NCBI RefSeq assembly: GCF_024582815.1
Contig: NZ_CP102099.1
Coordinates: forward strand, 372,001-436,000
DNA: 64,000 nt
Source: Acinetobacter colistiniresistens
Lineage (GTDB): Bacteria; Pseudomonadota; Gammaproteobacteria; Pseudomonadales; Moraxellaceae
Direction: 5' to 3'
A program made the translations under genes and the position numbers. Numbering within the stretch: position 1 is the first letter of the stretch; the number at the start of each line of letters is the position of its first letter. The notes beneath the pieces were generated by a model, which was given only the letters and a program-made list of their open reading frames with translations, made no database searches and was not told the origin of the DNA. This document shows positions 30,701 through 40,680 of the stretch, piece after piece.

Positions 30701-31844
30701 CAGCTTCTTTCGTTGGTGGCTCACCTGGACGCATCACTTTATAGATTTCGACAAGCGCTTCTTCACGGCCTGTCGTTGTATCTGCGCGCAAGGTATCTGC
30801 AACGAAAGAACCACGATCGATGTCATTGGTGAACAGGATGTTAAACTGCTTCACACCACCTTCAGCCAACTTCACCATAATTTCATGGCTAAGTACGGTA
30901 TTGGCAGGAATCACATCACCACTTTTCAGTGTAATGTCTTCAGCTGTAATACGCTCATACAAATACTCATCAGGTACAGAAAGCTTGGCTAAGTTAGCCG
31001 CTTCCATTTGACGTACGTGACGTGCATTAATACGTTTACCTTGTTCTACGATTGTTTTGCCATCGTTATCCAAGATATCAAATTGCGCCATCTCGCCACG
31101 TAAGCGATCTGGAACCAAGTCAATTTGATAACTACCCATATCAAGATATACAGGTACTTTTTCATAGAACAAATTCAAGATTTGTTCATTGCTATAATTC
31201 AAGGCACGTAAAATTACCGTTGCAAGCAACTTACGACGACGGTCAATACGTACGAAAACTAAATCTTTGGCATCAAATTCAAAGTCTAACCATGAACCAC
31301 GGTAAGGAATAATACGTGCTGAATACAACACTTTACCGCTTGAGTGGGTTTTACCCTTGTCATGGTCAAAGAATACGCCTGGCGAACGGTGTAATTGAGA
31401 TACGATTACACGCTCAGTACCGTTAATAACGAATGTACCGTTATCGGTCATGAGTGGCATTTCACCCATGTAAACTTCTTGTTCACGAACGTCTTTAATT
31501 GATTTCGTTTCACGATCTTTGATGATCAAACGAATTTTTACGCGCATTGGTGCCGCATAAGTTGAACCACGTAAAATACATTCACGTACGTCAAACTCAG
31601 GCTTACCAAGGCTATACTCAACAAATTCTAAAGCAGCATTGCCAGAATAACTTTCAATAGGAAAAACTGAACGAAATGCGGCTTGGAGACCGATATCTTC
31701 GCGATTTTTTGGTGTTTTACCGCCTTGTAAGAATGTACGGTACGAATCGACCTGAATCGAAAGTAAGTACGGTGCTTCCATTACGTGGGGCAATTTACCA
31801 AAATTCTTACGGATCCGTTTCTTTTCGGTATATGAGTATGCCAT
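27756..31844 (-). CDS. rpoB: RNA polymerase subunit beta
   Basis: The 1362-residue beta subunit. The rifampicin-binding cluster reads [18 protein letters not shown], then [20 protein letters not shown], with the wild-type S, Q, D, H and S residues, so no known resistance substitution is seen. The conserved catalytic and bridge contacts [10 protein letters not shown] and the C-terminal [17 protein letters not shown] are present. It starts [16 protein letters not shown] at 31844. The upstream spacer to rplL (309 bases) contains hairpins that may attenuate transcription into rpoBC. Confidence 0.98.
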   Translation of the reverse strand: MAYSYTEKKRIRKNFGKLPHVMEAPYLLSIQVDSYRTFLQGGKTPKNREDIGLQAAFRSVFPIESYSGNAALEFVEYSLGKPEFDVRECILRGSTYAAPMRVKIRLIIKDRETKSIKDVREQEVYMGEMPLMTDNGTFVINGTERVIVSQLHRSPGVFFDHDKGKTHSSGKVLYSARIIPYRGSWLDFEFDAKDLVFVRIDRRRKLLATVILRALNYSNEQILNLFYEKVPVYLDMGSYQIDLVPDRLRGEMAQFDILDNDGKTIVEQGKRINARHVRQMEAANLAKLSVPDEYLYERITAEDITLKSGDVIPANTVLSHEIMVKLAEGGVKQFNILFTNDIDRGSFVADTLRADTTTGREEALVEIYKVMRPGEPPTKEAAENLFNNLFFSSERYDLSPVGRMKFNRRLGRPYEVGTDQKSREVEGILSHDDIIDVLRTLVEIRNGKGEVDDIDHLGNRRVRSVGEMTENQFRVGLVRVERAVKERLSQAETDNLSPQDLINAKPVAAAIKEFFGSSQLSQFMDQNNPLSEITHKRRVSALGPGGLTRERAGFEVRDVHQTHYGRVCPIETPEGPNIGLINSLSVYAKANDFGFLETPYRKVVDGRVTDEVEYLSAIEEVGTVIAQADSAVDKDGMLTEEMVSVRHQGDFVRMSPERVTHMDVSAQQVVSVAASLIPFLEHDDANRALMGSNMQRQAVPTLRADKPLVGTGMEANVARDSGVCVIANRGGAIEYVDASRIVIRVNEDEMIAGEAGVDIYNLIKYTRSNQNTCINQNVIVNLGDKVARGDILADGPSTDMGELALGQNMRVAFMTWNGYNYEDSILLSERVLQEDRLTSIHIQELSCVARDTKLGAEEITADIPNVGEAALSKLDESGIVYIGAEVTAGDILVGKVTPKGETQLTPEEKLLRAIFGEKAADVKDSSLRVPSGTKGTVIDVQVFTRDGLEKDERAQAIEKAQLDAYRKDLKEEYKIFEEAARERIVRLLKGQESNGGGSTKRGDKLSEDVLSGLELVDLLEIQPNDEAIAERLTQIQVFLKEKSYEIDEKFAEKKRKLSTGDELTTGVLKVVKVYLAVKRRIQPGDKMAGRHGNKGVVSNILPVEDMPHDANGVPVDIVLNPLGVPSRMNVGQILETHLGMAAKGLGDKIEKMLKEQRTVIELREFLDKIYNKVGGEQEELDSLTDAEILALSGNLRAGVPLATPVFDGAEESQIKDLLELADISRTGQTVLFDGRTGEQFDRPVTVGYMYMLKLNHLVDDKMHARSTGSYSLVTQQPLGGKAQFGGQRFGEMEVWALEAYGAAYTLQEMLTVKSDDVEGRTRIYKNIVDGNHYMDPGMPESFNVLTKEIRSLGINIELKNGD

Positions 31845-31956
31845 CTGGAGTCCTCGGAAAGTAAACTAAGCCCGCCTGCAGAACGGGCTTAGAAGGAATT
31901 ACGCAGGCCGATATGGCCACCACTGTTTACAAATGCTGCAATTTTTAGTGGTATTA

Positions 31957-32004
31957 AAACGCTTAACAATATTTTTATAAGCAAAAAAATATTGGTAAGC
32001 GTTT
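31957..32004 (-). promoter_or_regulatory. Long hairpin upstream of rpoB
   Basis: AAACGCTTAACAATATTTTT and the facing AAAAAAATATTGGTAAGCGTTT make a stem of about 20 bp with one mismatch and a small loop. It lies 113 bases before the rpoB start inside the operon mRNA. In E. coli the same spacer carries an attenuator and an RNase III site; by analogy this may be a processing site. Confidence 0.55.
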
Positions 32005-32090
32005 GATTTTGCTAAATTTGCTCAAATAACACGCGTATTATATGCAAAACTAACAAAAAACGAGCCGATTATTGTAACGCAAAAAGGCTG

Positions 32091-32119
32091 ATGACCCAAG
32101 AGCCATCAGCCATTTTTTG
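32091..32119 (-). terminator. Attenuator-like hairpin after rplL
   Basis: On the minus strand GGCTGATG, loop of 10, CATCAGCC, then TTTTTG. It begins about 35 bases after the rplL stop and looks like a partial terminator. It would let ribosomal protein mRNA exceed rpoBC mRNA, as known for the E. coli operon. Confidence 0.65.
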
Positions 32120-32153
32120 GAGCCGATTTTGAAAAAATCGACTCCCTACAGAA

Positions 32154-32522
32154 TTACTTAAGTGTAACTGTAGCACCAGCTTCTTCAAGCTTCTTCTTAA
32201 GTTCTTCGCCTTCTTCTTTAGAAACGCCTTCTTTAAGAACTGCAGGAGCGCCTTCAACAAGATCTTTAGCTTCTTTAAGACCAAGACCAGTAGCTTCACG
32301 AACTGCTTTAATTACAGCAACTTTGTTAGCACCGAAAGAAGTCAACTCAACGTTGAATTCAGTTTGTTCTTCAGCAGCAGCGCCAGCGCCTGGAGCAGCA
32401 GCAACAGCTACAGCAGCAGCAGATACGTTAAATTTTTCTTCGAAAGCAGAAATTAATTCAACAAGTTCAAGAACTGTTTTTTCAGCAACTGCGTTTAAGA
32501 TTTCTTCGTTAGTTAAAGCCAT
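32154..32522 (-). CDS. rplL: 50S ribosomal protein L7/L12
   Basis: The 122-residue stalk protein that recruits translation factors. The N-terminal dimerisation helix ([20 protein letters not shown]) is followed by an Ala/Gly-rich hinge (about residues 34-52). The C-terminal factor-binding domain contains [28 protein letters not shown]. It follows rplJ by 48 bases and precedes the attenuator-like hairpin. Confidence 0.98.
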   Translation of the reverse strand: MALTNEEILNAVAEKTVLELVELISAFEEKFNVSAAAVAVAAAPGAGAAAEEQTEFNVELTSFGANKVAVIKAVREATGLGLKEAKDLVEGAPAVLKEGVSKEEGEELKKKLEEAGATVTLK

Positions 32523-32570
32523 GAGAGTAACTCCAAATGGGTATTGAATGGTGTGAAAGTAGATTTAAGC

Positions 32571-33077
32571 TTAAGCAGCTTCTGATCCGTTTTTCTCTTG
32601 AAGCGCTGTAAGTAAGCGACCCAATTTCGAAATCGGAGCTTGAAGAACAGAGGCAAGCATAGTAAGCGCTTTTTCTTGGTTCGGAAGGTTTGCAATAACG
32701 CTAACGTCAGCACCTTGATAAAGTTTGCCTTCAAATGCAGCAGCCTTTAATTCAAATGCTTTGTTAGTTTTCGCAAATTCTTCGAACAAGCGTGCAGCTG
32801 CACCCATGTCATCTTCAGAAGTTGAGAATGCTAAGATTGTTGGACCAACAAGGTCATCATTCAAGATCGCGAATGGCGTATCTTGAAGCGCACGTTTAGC
32901 CAAAGTATTACGTACAACACGTGTAGCAACACCTAACTTACGAGCTTCAACGCGAAGAGCAGTTAATTGCTCAACTGTTAAACCTTGGTAGTCAGCAACA
33001 ACGGCAGCGAACGCAGTAGAAGCAACTTCAGTTACTTCTGCAACGATCTGTTTTTTGTCTTCGATAAGAAGAGCCAT
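32571..33077 (-). CDS. rplJ: 50S ribosomal protein L10
   Basis: The 168-residue base of the L12 stalk, which binds 23S rRNA and L12 dimers. The ATG at 33077 (MALLIEDKKQIVAEV) has AGGAGG 7 bases upstream. The frame stays open for another 41 codons upstream, but that part lies in the leader. L10 in complex with L12 represses its own mRNA in E. coli through the leader. Confidence 0.97.
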   Translation of the reverse strand: MALLIEDKKQIVAEVTEVASTAFAAVVADYQGLTVEQLTALRVEARKLGVATRVVRNTLAKRALQDTPFAILNDDLVGPTILAFSTSEDDMGAAARLFEEFAKTNKAFELKAAAFEGKLYQGADVSVIANLPNQEKALTMLASVLQAPISKLGRLLTALQEKNGSEAA

Positions 33078-33370
33078 CGTAAAACCTCCTAACGGTGATT
33101 TATGCACTCTTACGAGTGCACTCCCAATTCGTAAGTCGTATTCGGACTTACACGCGGAGGAGGAACAAATCACACCACCGCGTCTACTCAGGCTGGTCAA
33201 TTAAGAAAAACATTCGAAAATGTTTCTCGCCTGAGGTCTTTGACGCTGATAAATATTCATTTATCAATTCAAAGTTTGCCTAAGTTTGCAAGTCGTCCGA
33301 AACCGGTTTTCTTGCGTAATATTTGAAGCAATGCTTCAAATATTACTCAGGGCTTTAAAATTCTGTCTAA
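33078..33370 (-). promoter_or_regulatory. L10 (rplJ) mRNA leader
   Basis: The 293-base rplA-rplJ spacer is far longer than other gaps in the cluster and rich in hairpins. GTAAGTC/GACTTAC (33131-33151) and TGCACTC/GAGTGCA (33103-33120) are perfect 7-bp stems. A 14-bp inverted repeat lies at 33317-33345. In proteobacteria this position holds the rplJ promoter and the L10-L12 autoregulatory site. I did not identify the kink-turn that binds L10. Confidence 0.65.
33317..33345 (-). repeat. Perfect 14-bp inverted repeat after rplA
   Basis: TAATATTTGAAGCA and TGCTTCAAATATTA flank a single base. As RNA it folds into a stem of 12-13 bp. There is no T tract, so a processing or stability hairpin at the end of the rplKA part of the mRNA is more likely than a terminator. 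Confidence 0.6.
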
Positions 33371-34066
33371 TTACTTAGATACGTTGCTTACGTCAACGAT
33401 CAAACCAGGACCCATAGTTGAGCTCAAAGTGATCTTTTTAACGTATACACCTTTAGAAGTTGCAGGTTTCAACTTTTTCAAGTCTGCAATTAAAGTTTCA
33501 ACGTTTTGACGTACAGCTTCTTCGCTAAAGCCAAGTTGGCCAATCGCAGCGTGGATAATACCCGCTTTGTCTACACGGTAACGTGCTTGACCAGATTTAG
33601 CATTCTTAACCGCGTTAGCAACGTCAGGCGTTACTGTACCCACTTTCGGGTTTGGCATTAAGCCACGTGGACCAAGAATTGTACCAAGCTTACCAACAAC
33701 GCGCATTGCATCAGGAGCAGCAATCACCACGTCGAAATCAAGGTTTCCACCTTGAATGCTTTCAGCAAGGTCGTCAAAACCAACGATATCAGCACCAGCA
33801 GCTTTCGCAGCTTCTGCAGCAGCGCCTTGAGCAAATACAGCTACACGTACAGTTTTACCAGTACCTGCAGGTAAAGTCGTCGCGCCACGAACAACCTGAT
33901 CAGATTTACGTGGATCTACGCCAAGGTTTACAGCGATATCTAAAGATTCTTTGAACTTCGCAGCTGGAAGGCTGTTAAGAACTTGAACTGCTTCTTCCAA
34001 AGTGTAAACTTTGTTTGCTTCAACAGCAGCAGCAATGGCTTTTTGACGTTTAGTTAACTTTGCCAT
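33371..34066 (-). CDS. rplA: 50S ribosomal protein L1
   Basis: The 231-residue L1 protein of the mobile L1 stalk, involved in E-site tRNA release and repression of its own operon in E. coli. Family blocks [20 protein letters not shown] and [16 protein letters not shown] are present. It starts 3 bases after the rplK stop, indicating translational coupling. Confidence 0.98.
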   Translation of the reverse strand: MAKLTKRQKAIAAAVEANKVYTLEEAVQVLNSLPAAKFKESLDIAVNLGVDPRKSDQVVRGATTLPAGTGKTVRVAVFAQGAAAEAAKAAGADIVGFDDLAESIQGGNLDFDVVIAAPDAMRVVGKLGTILGPRGLMPNPKVGTVTPDVANAVKNAKSGQARYRVDKAGIIHAAIGQLGFSEEAVRQNVETLIADLKKLKPATSKGVYVKKITLSSTMGPGLIVDVSNVSK

Positions 34067-34069
34067 GTC

Positions 34070-34498
34070 TTATAGCTCCACTTCCAAGCCCATAGAACGT
34101 GCAGAACCAGCGATGGTACGTACACGAGCGTCTAAATCAGCACCAGTTAAGTCTGGTTCTTTAGTAGTCGCAATTTCTTCTAATTGAGCACGAGTCAACT
34201 TACCAACTTTAGTTTTGTTAGGTACAGAAGAACCCTTTTGAATACCAGCAGCTTTCTTAAGAAGAATAGATGCAGGTGGAGTTTTCATGATGAAAGTGAA
34301 CGACTTATCGTTGTACACAGTGATCACGACAGGAATTGGCAAACCAACTTCAAGTTTTTGTGTAGCAGCATTGAATTCTTTACAGAATGCCATGATGTTT
34401 ACACCACGTTGACCTAAAGCAGGACCAATTGGTGGAGATGGATTTGCTTTACCAGCTGGAACTTGCAGCTTGATATAGCCGTCAATCTTCTTAGCCAT
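34070..34498 (-). CDS. rplK: 50S ribosomal protein L11
   Basis: The 142-residue L11 protein binds the GTPase-associated centre of 23S rRNA. The N-terminal domain reads [30 protein letters not shown] and the C-terminal RNA-binding domain contains [13 protein letters not shown]. It is co-transcribed with rplA. Confidence 0.98.
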   Translation of the reverse strand: MAKKIDGYIKLQVPAGKANPSPPIGPALGQRGVNIMAFCKEFNAATQKLEVGLPIPVVITVYNDKSFTFIMKTPPASILLKKAAGIQKGSSVPNKTKVGKLTRAQLEEIATTKEPDLTGADLDARVRTIAGSARSMGLEVEL

Positions 34499-34573
34499 TG
34501 AAAATTACCTCTGGGTACAGACGCCGTTAGGCTCCCCAAAAATTAAACAACACCGAAGTGTTAGAACAACAAT

Positions 34574-34590
34574 GCCCGATCAGATCGGGC
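34574..34590 (-). promoter_or_regulatory. Palindrome in the nusG-rplK spacer
   Basis: GCCCGATCAGATCGGGC is a perfect 8-bp inverted repeat about one base. It sits in the 111-base spacer, 20 bases after the nusG stop. It lacks a T tract. It may be an mRNA hairpin or an operator near the rplK promoter. Confidence 0.45.
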
Positions 34591-34609
34591 GCTTATCAAC
34601 CTAGACAGG

Positions 34610-35143
34610 TTAAATCGTTTTTTCGACTTGGCGAAACTCGAGTTCAACCTGAGTTGGTCGATTAAATACATTAATCGTCAACGTTAAACGTGACTTATCG
34701 TACTGAACTTCCTCCACGACTCCTTTAAAGTCAGTGAACGGACCATCAATCACGAGCAATTCTTCACCAGGCTCAAACATCGTCTTAGGACGAGGTGCTT
34801 CACCTGTATTACGTACACGTGCAAGAATCGCATCAGCTTCACGTTGTGAAATCGGTGCTGGTTTTTCTGGTGTACCACCGATAAAACCAAGAACCTTTGG
34901 ACACTCTTTCACGATATGCCAAGTATCATCATTCATTTCCATCTCGACTAATACATAGCCAGGAAAGAATTTACGTTCAGACTTACGCTTCTTACCATCC
35001 TTCATTTCCACCACTTCTTCAGTAGGGACGAGGACTTCACCAAAACTATCAGCAACAGTGCTGCGCTGGATTCGGTCATTAAGTGAACGCATCACTTGTT
35101 TTTCAAAACCTGAATAGGCATGAATAATATACCAACGTTTCAT
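34610..35143 (-). CDS. nusG: Transcription elongation/antitermination factor NusG
   Basis: The 177-residue factor binds RNA polymerase through its N-terminal NGN domain ([17 protein letters not shown], then [12 protein letters not shown]) and Rho or S10 through its C-terminal KOW domain ([16 protein letters not shown]). It follows secE by 7 bases, the usual secE-nusG operon. Confidence 0.98.
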   Translation of the reverse strand: MKRWYIIHAYSGFEKQVMRSLNDRIQRSTVADSFGEVLVPTEEVVEMKDGKKRKSERKFFPGYVLVEMEMNDDTWHIVKECPKVLGFIGGTPEKPAPISQREADAILARVRNTGEAPRPKTMFEPGEELLVIDGPFTDFKGVVEEVQYDKSRLTLTINVFNRPTQVELEFRQVEKTI

Positions 35144-35150
35144 CGCACTC

Positions 35151-35591
35151 TTACCCGATAATTAACTTAATAAACCAACCTAACCCGTAATCAAAACACC
35201 ATAAAACCAATGATGCAATGAGTACAACCAAAAGCACTTGCCACGATGTCGTGATCGTCTCTTGTTTTGTTGGCCAGGTCACTCGACGCAGTTCAATTCG
35301 CGCATCTTGCAACAAACGCACAAAGCCTTTGCCTTGATGGGTGGCGTATAATAAACCTAAAGCGACAACGACACAAGCCAAAATTACCCCAACGCGCACC
35401 CAAACATCATTTGCAGGTGCCCAATAGGCCGGTAAATGCTGATTTACCAATGCGGCGCCGACCAACAAAACGATAGCAATCAACCACATGACCAGATCAA
35501 GTGGGGAGCCAGAGTTTACAACTTCAGCGGCATTATTTCTTTGAGGGATTGGCGCGTCGCTTAATGCGTCACGCGATTTATCATTCGACAT
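35151..35591 (-). CDS. secE: Protein translocase subunit SecE
   Basis: The SecYEG component that clamps SecY, 146 residues. Three membrane segments are visible at about 31-48, 57-80 and 114-140, as in the E. coli three-helix form. The conserved amphipathic helix [16 protein letters not shown] lies before the last one. The N-terminus ([20 protein letters not shown]) is a polar extension. Confidence 0.96.
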   Translation of the reverse strand: MSNDKSRDALSDAPIPQRNNAAEVVNSGSPLDLVMWLIAIVLLVGAALVNQHLPAYWAPANDVWVRVGVILACVVVALGLLYATHQGKGFVRLLQDARIELRRVTWPTKQETITTSWQVLLVVLIASLVLWCFDYGLGWFIKLIIG

Positions 35592-35667
35592 TTTTTTACT
35601 CGTCGTAGAATTCGCGACTTATTATATGACAACTCAGCCAGAATTAAGCTTTTTTATAAAAAAAAAG

Positions 35668-35743
35668 TGGCAGGCCAGGAGGGACTCGAACCCCCAACAT
35701 TCGGTTTTGGAGACCGACGCTCTACCAATTGAACTACTAGCCT
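35668..35743 (-). tRNA. tRNA-Trp (CCA)
   Basis: A 76-base cloverleaf including encoded CCA. The acceptor arm is AGGCTAG/CTGGCCT, the T loop GGTTCGAGTCC, and the anticodon loop CTCCAAA reads CCA. It lies between tuf and secE, as in other gammaproteobacteria. Confidence 0.97.
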
Positions 35744-35797
35744 ATTATGCAAATCGAAAGCCGAAGCTTCCGATTTGAGTGTAACACAGTCTTGGAC

Positions 35798-36988
35798 TTA
35801 TGCAGTTACTTTAGCAACAACACCAGCACCTACAGTACGACCACCTTCACGGATCGCAAAACGTAGACCTGGGTCCATTGCAATCGGGTGAATTAATTCT
35901 ACTGACATTTCTACGTTGTCACCAGGCATAACCATTTCAACGCCATCTTGTAATTTGATCGCGCCAGTTACGTCAGTTGTACGGAAGTAGAACTGTGGAC
36001 GGTAACCGTTAAGGAATGGAGTGTGACGACCACCTTCTTCTTTAGAAAGTACGTATACTTCTGCATCGAATTTAGTGTGCGGCTTGATTGTACCTGGTTT
36101 AGCAAGTACTTGACCACGTTGTACGTCTTCACGCTTAGTACCACGAAGTAAGATACCACAGTTCTCACCAGCACGGCCTTCGTCAAGAAGTTTACGGAAC
36201 ATCTCAACGCCAGTTACAGTTGTCTTAACCGTATCTTTGATACCTACGATTTCAACTTCTTCACCAACTTTTACGATACCCGCTTCTACACGACCAGTTA
36301 CTACTGTACCACGGCCTGAGATTGAGAATACATCTTCGATTGGCATCAAGAATGCTTTATCGATAGCACGCTCTGGTTCTGGGATGTAAGAGTCAAGCGC
36401 TTCAACAAGAGCAAGAACTGATGATTCGCCATATTGACCAGCATCACCATTAAGCGCTGCAAGTGCTGAACCACGGATAACTGGAGTGTCATCACCTGGG
36501 AAGTCATAAGTAGATAGAAGTTCACGAACTTCCATTTCTACCAATTCAAGCAATTCTTCATCATCAACAAGGTCACACTTGTTCAAGAATACGATGATGT
36601 AAGGTACACCAACCTGACGTGAAAGAAGGATGTGTTCACGAGTTTGTGGCATTGGACCATCAGTCGCAGCACATACAAGGATCGCGCCGTCCATCTGAGC
36701 AGCACCAGTAATCATGTTTTTAACATAATCGGCGTGACCCGGGCAGTCTACGTGAGCGTAGTGACGGATTGGAGAATCGTATTCTACGTGTGATGTATTA
36801 ATTGTAATACCACGTGCTTTTTCTTCAGGAGCTGAGTCGATTTGTGAGTAATCTTTCGCTTCACCGCCGTAAGTTTTTGCACAGATAGTTGCAATCGCAG
36901 CAGTTAAAGTTGTTTTACCATGGTCAACGTGACCAATTGTACCCACGTTTACGTGTGGTTTATTACGTTCAAACTTAGCCTTAGCCAT
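35798..36988 (-). CDS. tuf: Elongation factor Tu
   Basis: The 396-residue GTPase delivers aminoacyl-tRNA to the ribosome. The G1 loop [10 protein letters not shown]3 DCPGHADY and G4 NKCDLVDD are present, followed by the two beta-barrel domains. The position after four tRNA genes corresponds to E. coli tufB. A second tuf near the str operon is expected elsewhere but not visible here. Confidence 0.98.
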   Translation of the reverse strand: MAKAKFERNKPHVNVGTIGHVDHGKTTLTAAIATICAKTYGGEAKDYSQIDSAPEEKARGITINTSHVEYDSPIRHYAHVDCPGHADYVKNMITGAAQMDGAILVCAATDGPMPQTREHILLSRQVGVPYIIVFLNKCDLVDDEELLELVEMEVRELLSTYDFPGDDTPVIRGSALAALNGDAGQYGESSVLALVEALDSYIPEPERAIDKAFLMPIEDVFSISGRGTVVTGRVEAGIVKVGEEVEIVGIKDTVKTTVTGVEMFRKLLDEGRAGENCGILLRGTKREDVQRGQVLAKPGTIKPHTKFDAEVYVLSKEEGGRHTPFLNGYRPQFYFRTTDVTGAIKLQDGVEMVMPGDNVEMSVELIHPIAMDPGLRFAIREGGRTVGAGVVAKVTA

Positions 36989-37152
36989 TTTGATTTTCCT
37001 CGTTTACGTCGACGCCAGTTTAGAGAAAAACAACCCTGAAAAACCTTCTTTATCGACATTCGCCTAAAAAACTAGACACCTAATACTTGAAAAGCAGACT
37101 ATAATAGCCTGCTTCTTTAAAATGTTGTGGAAATTCCACTAAGCTGTATATC

Positions 37153-37227
<75 letters not shown>

Positions 37228-37238
37228 GACATCTTCGA

Positions 37239-37314
37239 TGGAGCGGGAGACGAGGATCGAACTCGCGACATGCAGCTTGGAAGGCTGCCACTCTACCAAC
37301 TGAGTTACTCCCGC
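37239..37314 (-). tRNA. tRNA-Gly (TCC)
   Basis: 76 bases with encoded CCA. Acceptor GCGGGAG/CTCCCGC, anticodon loop CTTCCAA. Confidence 0.97.
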
Positions 37315-37347
37315 ATGTTGGTACTGACCACTTCTATCGAAGTTAAA

Positions 37348-37431
37348 TGGTGGTGAGAGAAGGATTCGAACCTTCGAAACTTTCGTAGCAGAGTTACAGT
37401 CTGCCCCCTTTGGCCGCTCGGGAATCTCACC
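37348..37431 (-). tRNA. tRNA-Tyr (GTA)
   Basis: 84 bases with a long variable arm and encoded CCA. Acceptor GGTGAGA/TCTCACC, anticodon loop CTGTAAC. Confidence 0.97.
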
Positions 37432-37485
37432 ACATCACACTTACACAGTGCTGTTCTTTTACTCTATACTACCACACTTTTAAGA

Positions 37486-37561
<76 letters not shown>

Positions 37562-37660
37562 GCTTTCTAAGTGTTTCGTACGTTTCGTATCGGAACGGTG
37601 TGCAGTTTAGCAAAACTCTGAATCGATGCAAGTGCTTTTTTTAAAAAAACTGCTAAAAAC

Positions 37661-39154
37661 TCATAAAATCAATCCGTTTGACGATAATTCAACCGCTTTG
37701 ATCACTGCGCGAGCTTTTATTTGGGTTTCATTCCACTCAGATTCAGGATTTGAGTCTGCAACCAACCCTGCTCCAGCCTGCACGTAGACCTTTTGATCAC
37801 GAATAACACAGGTACGAATCGCGATCGACATATCCATTTCGCCATGCCAGCCTAAATATCCAACGGCCCCACCAAATACACCACGTTTTACTGGCTCAAC
37901 CTCATCAATAATTTCCATGGCCCGAATTTTTGGTGCACCCGAAAGTGTTCCCGCCGGGAAAGTAGCTTTAAATACATCTAAAGCATCTACATCATCCCGA
38001 ACTTCACCTTGTACGTTGGAGACAATATGCATGACGTGTGAATAACGCTCGATTACCATGCGGTCAGTGACTTGGACTTTACCAATTTTAGAGACACGTC
38101 CAACATCATTGCGCCCCAGATCAATCAGCATCAGATGTTCTGCAATCTCTTTTTCATCTGCCAGTAAATCTTGTTCTAAGGCAAGATCCTCTTCCTTGGT
38201 CTTGCCACGTGGTCGTGTTCCCGCCAACGGGCGAACCGTTGCAATGCCATTTTCCAAGCGAGACAGAATCTCTGGCGAAGAGCCGACAATATGGAATGGC
38301 TTTTGATCTGTCAGGGTTTGCCCCTGTACAAGAAATAAATATGGCGATGGATTTAAATGCCGCAACGCACGATACACCTGTAGCGCCTCACCATCAAAGT
38401 CAGACACCATACGCTGGCCAGGCACCACCTGCATCACATCCCCTGCACGGATATATTCTTTGACCTTTTCAACGGTTTCAAGAAATTTTGTTTTGCCTGT
38501 AATGGACTCAAAATGCGGTGCTGTGTGCGGTTTTGCCTGCAAACTCACAGGTGTTGCCAATAATTGCTCCAGTTGATCCAGCTTTTGCTGGGCTTGAGCA
38601 TAGGCATCAGGCTGATTGGCATCGGCATGATGAATGAGAAATAAAGTATCTTTTAAATTATCAAACACAATCACAGTTTGAGAGAGCATTAACCAAAGAT
38701 CTGGCAGCGTTACAGGATCAGCAGCAGGCACGTTTTTCAGTTTTGGCTCAATATAACGTACAGCGTCATAGCCTAAATAACCCACCAATCCTCCAGTAAA
38801 GCTTGGTAAATCAGGCAACTCAACTTGATTAGGGACTTTAAACTGGCTTTGAAACTCACGGATATAGTCAAAGGGATCAGCACAATCCTGCTGAATCACG
38901 GTGCCATCCGCCTGTTGTATGGTGAGTACCCCTGCATTACAGGAAAAAACGGTAGACTCACCCAAACCGATCATGGAATAGCGCGCCCAGTTTTCTCCCC
39001 CTTCAACCGACTCAAATAGATAGGCTTGCTTGTGGTGTTTAAAACGTGCAAAAACAGAAAGTGGCGTTTCAGTATCGGCCAAACGTTGGCGATAAACAGG
39101 AATGGTGTTATAGCCTGTAGCTTTTAATTGTTCAAACTGTATTAAGGTGGTCAT
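37661..39154 (-). CDS. trpE: Anthranilate synthase component I
   Basis: TrpE converts chorismate to anthranilate using ammonia from TrpG, the first step of tryptophan synthesis. The 497-residue protein has the N-terminal regulatory region with the LLES-like tryptophan-binding segment (YLFESVEGGENWARYS). The catalytic domain includes QVVPGQRM, GSSPEILSRLENG, RPLAGTRPRGKT, LIDLGRNDVGRV and TFPAGTLSGAPKIRAMEIIDE. trpG is not next to it, as expected where trpE and trpGDC are split. The spacer to gph is 83 bases. Confidence 0.96.
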   Translation of the reverse strand: MTTLIQFEQLKATGYNTIPVYRQRLADTETPLSVFARFKHHKQAYLFESVEGGENWARYSMIGLGESTVFSCNAGVLTIQQADGTVIQQDCADPFDYIREFQSQFKVPNQVELPDLPSFTGGLVGYLGYDAVRYIEPKLKNVPAADPVTLPDLWLMLSQTVIVFDNLKDTLFLIHHADANQPDAYAQAQQKLDQLEQLLATPVSLQAKPHTAPHFESITGKTKFLETVEKVKEYIRAGDVMQVVPGQRMVSDFDGEALQVYRALRHLNPSPYLFLVQGQTLTDQKPFHIVGSSPEILSRLENGIATVRPLAGTRPRGKTKEEDLALEQDLLADEKEIAEHLMLIDLGRNDVGRVSKIGKVQVTDRMVIERYSHVMHIVSNVQGEVRDDVDALDVFKATFPAGTLSGAPKIRAMEIIDEVEPVKRGVFGGAVGYLGWHGEMDMSIAIRTCVIRDQKVYVQAGAGLVADSNPESEWNETQIKARAVIKAVELSSNGLIL

Positions 39155-39237
39155 GAATCTTCTCTATGGTTTTTAATTTCTGTGCGTTTTTTCTTTAGTG
39201 CTGTCTCAAGCCCGCCATCGAAAAACCATAATCATCT

Positions 39238-39930
39238 TCATGCTTGTCTCCTTACTAAATCTTCTTCTATCAATTCTGCCAAACTATCGACCACTTGCTG
39301 CGGCTGACAGTCATAGATGCTTTCTCCATGATTATAGCCATAGCTGACCACAATACAATCAATACCTGCACGTCTGGCGGCTTCAACATCATTACTTGAA
39401 TCCCCAATCATCAGTGTTGCTGTTGTGGTGGTCTTCTGTGCCTGCACACAGTGTAGCAATGGCAATGGATGTGGTTTACGTTCAGCCAGACTATCTCCCC
39501 CTATCACCATTTTAAAATACGGACTCAAAGCCAAGAGATCAAGAATCCCTTTTGCCAGCTGTTCAGGCTTATTGGTTACACAGGCCATCGCAATATCATG
39601 CTTTTGACAATAATCTAAAAATGGTAAAACCCCCTCATATATTTGCGTATTGACACAGAGCTCCTGCGCATAAACAGCAACAAATGTACTGAGGAGTTGC
39701 TCTTGCTGTTGAGCCTCGACTTGTCCAAACTGATGTTCTAGCACAGCCTCACACAGTTTGGCTGCACCTTTTCCCACCCAATCCCGAACTTGAACCTCTG
39801 TCACCTTCGCCAAACCCAGTTTTTCTAAACTCAGGTTCATAGAGCGATATAAATCAGCAGCGGAATCGACAAGTGTTCCGTCTAAATCAAATAAAATAAG
39901 ACTACGGTGTTGTAACTGTGCAACAGACAT
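39238..39930 (-). CDS. gph: Phosphoglycolate phosphatase (HAD family)
   Basis: A 230-residue HAD-superfamily hydrolase, probably removing the phosphate from 2-phosphoglycolate. Motif I is LILFDLDGTLVDS (nucleophile D14), motif II VTNKPEQLAK, motif III around GGDSLAERKPHP, and motif IV MIGDSSNDVEAARRAG. It lies directly upstream of trpE and is probably co-transcribed with it. Confidence 0.9.
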   Translation of the reverse strand: MSVAQLQHRSLILFDLDGTLVDSAADLYRSMNLSLEKLGLAKVTEVQVRDWVGKGAAKLCEAVLEHQFGQVEAQQQEQLLSTFVAVYAQELCVNTQIYEGVLPFLDYCQKHDIAMACVTNKPEQLAKGILDLLALSPYFKMVIGGDSLAERKPHPLPLLHCVQAQKTTTTATLMIGDSSNDVEAARRAGIDCIVVSYGYNHGESIYDCQPQQVVDSLAELIEEDLVRRQA

Positions 39931-39947
39931 CCTTTAAACCCCAGAAA

Positions 39948-39977
39948 TGAAAAAGGCACACCCAGGAGGGCATGCCT
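39948..39977 (-). terminator. Terminator of the FHA-protein gene
   Basis: On the minus strand AGGCATGCCC, TCCT, GGGTGTGCCT, then TTTTT. The stem has two mismatches. Confidence 0.65.
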
Positions 39978-39999
39978 TGATTGTAAAAGCTTCGCCCAA

Positions 40000-40617
40000 T
40001 TATTTAAAGAATAGCCAGGCAATCACCGCTAAAATGATCAATACAATAATAGAAATGAGGCCAACCGAAGCATTCTTCTGCTGCTCTTTTTCCTCAGTCA
40101 CACGCGAAACAGGTGCTTCAATCGGCACAGGTTGTGGTGTTGGTACGGCCTGTACATTGATTCCTTCAGGGATTGGTGCTGGCTTTGGAATCGCCACTTG
40201 CTGCGGCATTCCATCACGCGTGATCGGCGTCTCGACTGCACGTTCAGCAATACTTGGCATACCCTGATCCGTAGAATTTGACGCTACAGGTTCAATCTCG
40301 ATTTCCGGCAATTCAGCTTCAGATACTGCTGGCGCAAGTACTGAAAAGACAAAACTGGCAAACTGCAGAATATCGCCATCGTGTAGCTCAGTTTCCTGTT
40401 CAACACGCGTATCATTAATAAATGTACCATTCGACGAGTTCAGGTCTTGTACCCATAACTGCTGATCTTTCAGCAATAACGCCGCATGGCGACGCGAAAT
40501 ATCTGCTGACTGTAGCAAAATATCCGCATCTTGATGTCTGCCCACCAACATGTCACGTTCGACACTCAGTTCTTGCCCCGTAAATTCACCTGTAATGGCT
40601 TGCAATTTCCAAGTCAT
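40000..40617 (-). CDS. FHA domain protein with C-terminal membrane anchor
   Basis: A 205-residue protein. The N-terminal FHA phosphothreonine-binding domain (residues 1-95) has LVGRHQDADILL, DISRRHAAL and LNSSNGTFIND. A Pro/Glu-rich linker (about 100-170) leads to a single membrane helix at 183-203 with a short end. The partner kinase is not visible nearby. It sits just after gspD on the same strand, so a link with type II secretion is possible but unproven. Confidence 0.85.
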   Translation of the reverse strand: MTWKLQAITGEFTGQELSVERDMLVGRHQDADILLQSADISRRHAALLLKDQQLWVQDLNSSNGTFINDTRVEQETELHDGDILQFASFVFSVLAPAVSEAELPEIEIEPVASNSTDQGMPSIAERAVETPITRDGMPQQVAIPKPAPIPEGINVQAVPTPQPVPIEAPVSRVTEEKEQQKNASVGLISIIVLIILAVIAWLFFK

Positions 40618-40680
40618 AGATGCATATCCTTATATAATTTCTTGCAATCATAACATTGTGACATAAGCGCTTCTGTGCAT

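Noticed and set aside
23700-31864. Many plus-strand open frames inside rpoC and rpoB
   Set aside because: They lie antisense to strongly conserved genes, lack ribosome sites, and translate to compositionally odd proteins.
33078-33200. Upstream extension of rplJ by 41 residues
   Set aside because: AGGAGG points to the ATG at 33077, and the upstream bases form leader hairpins.
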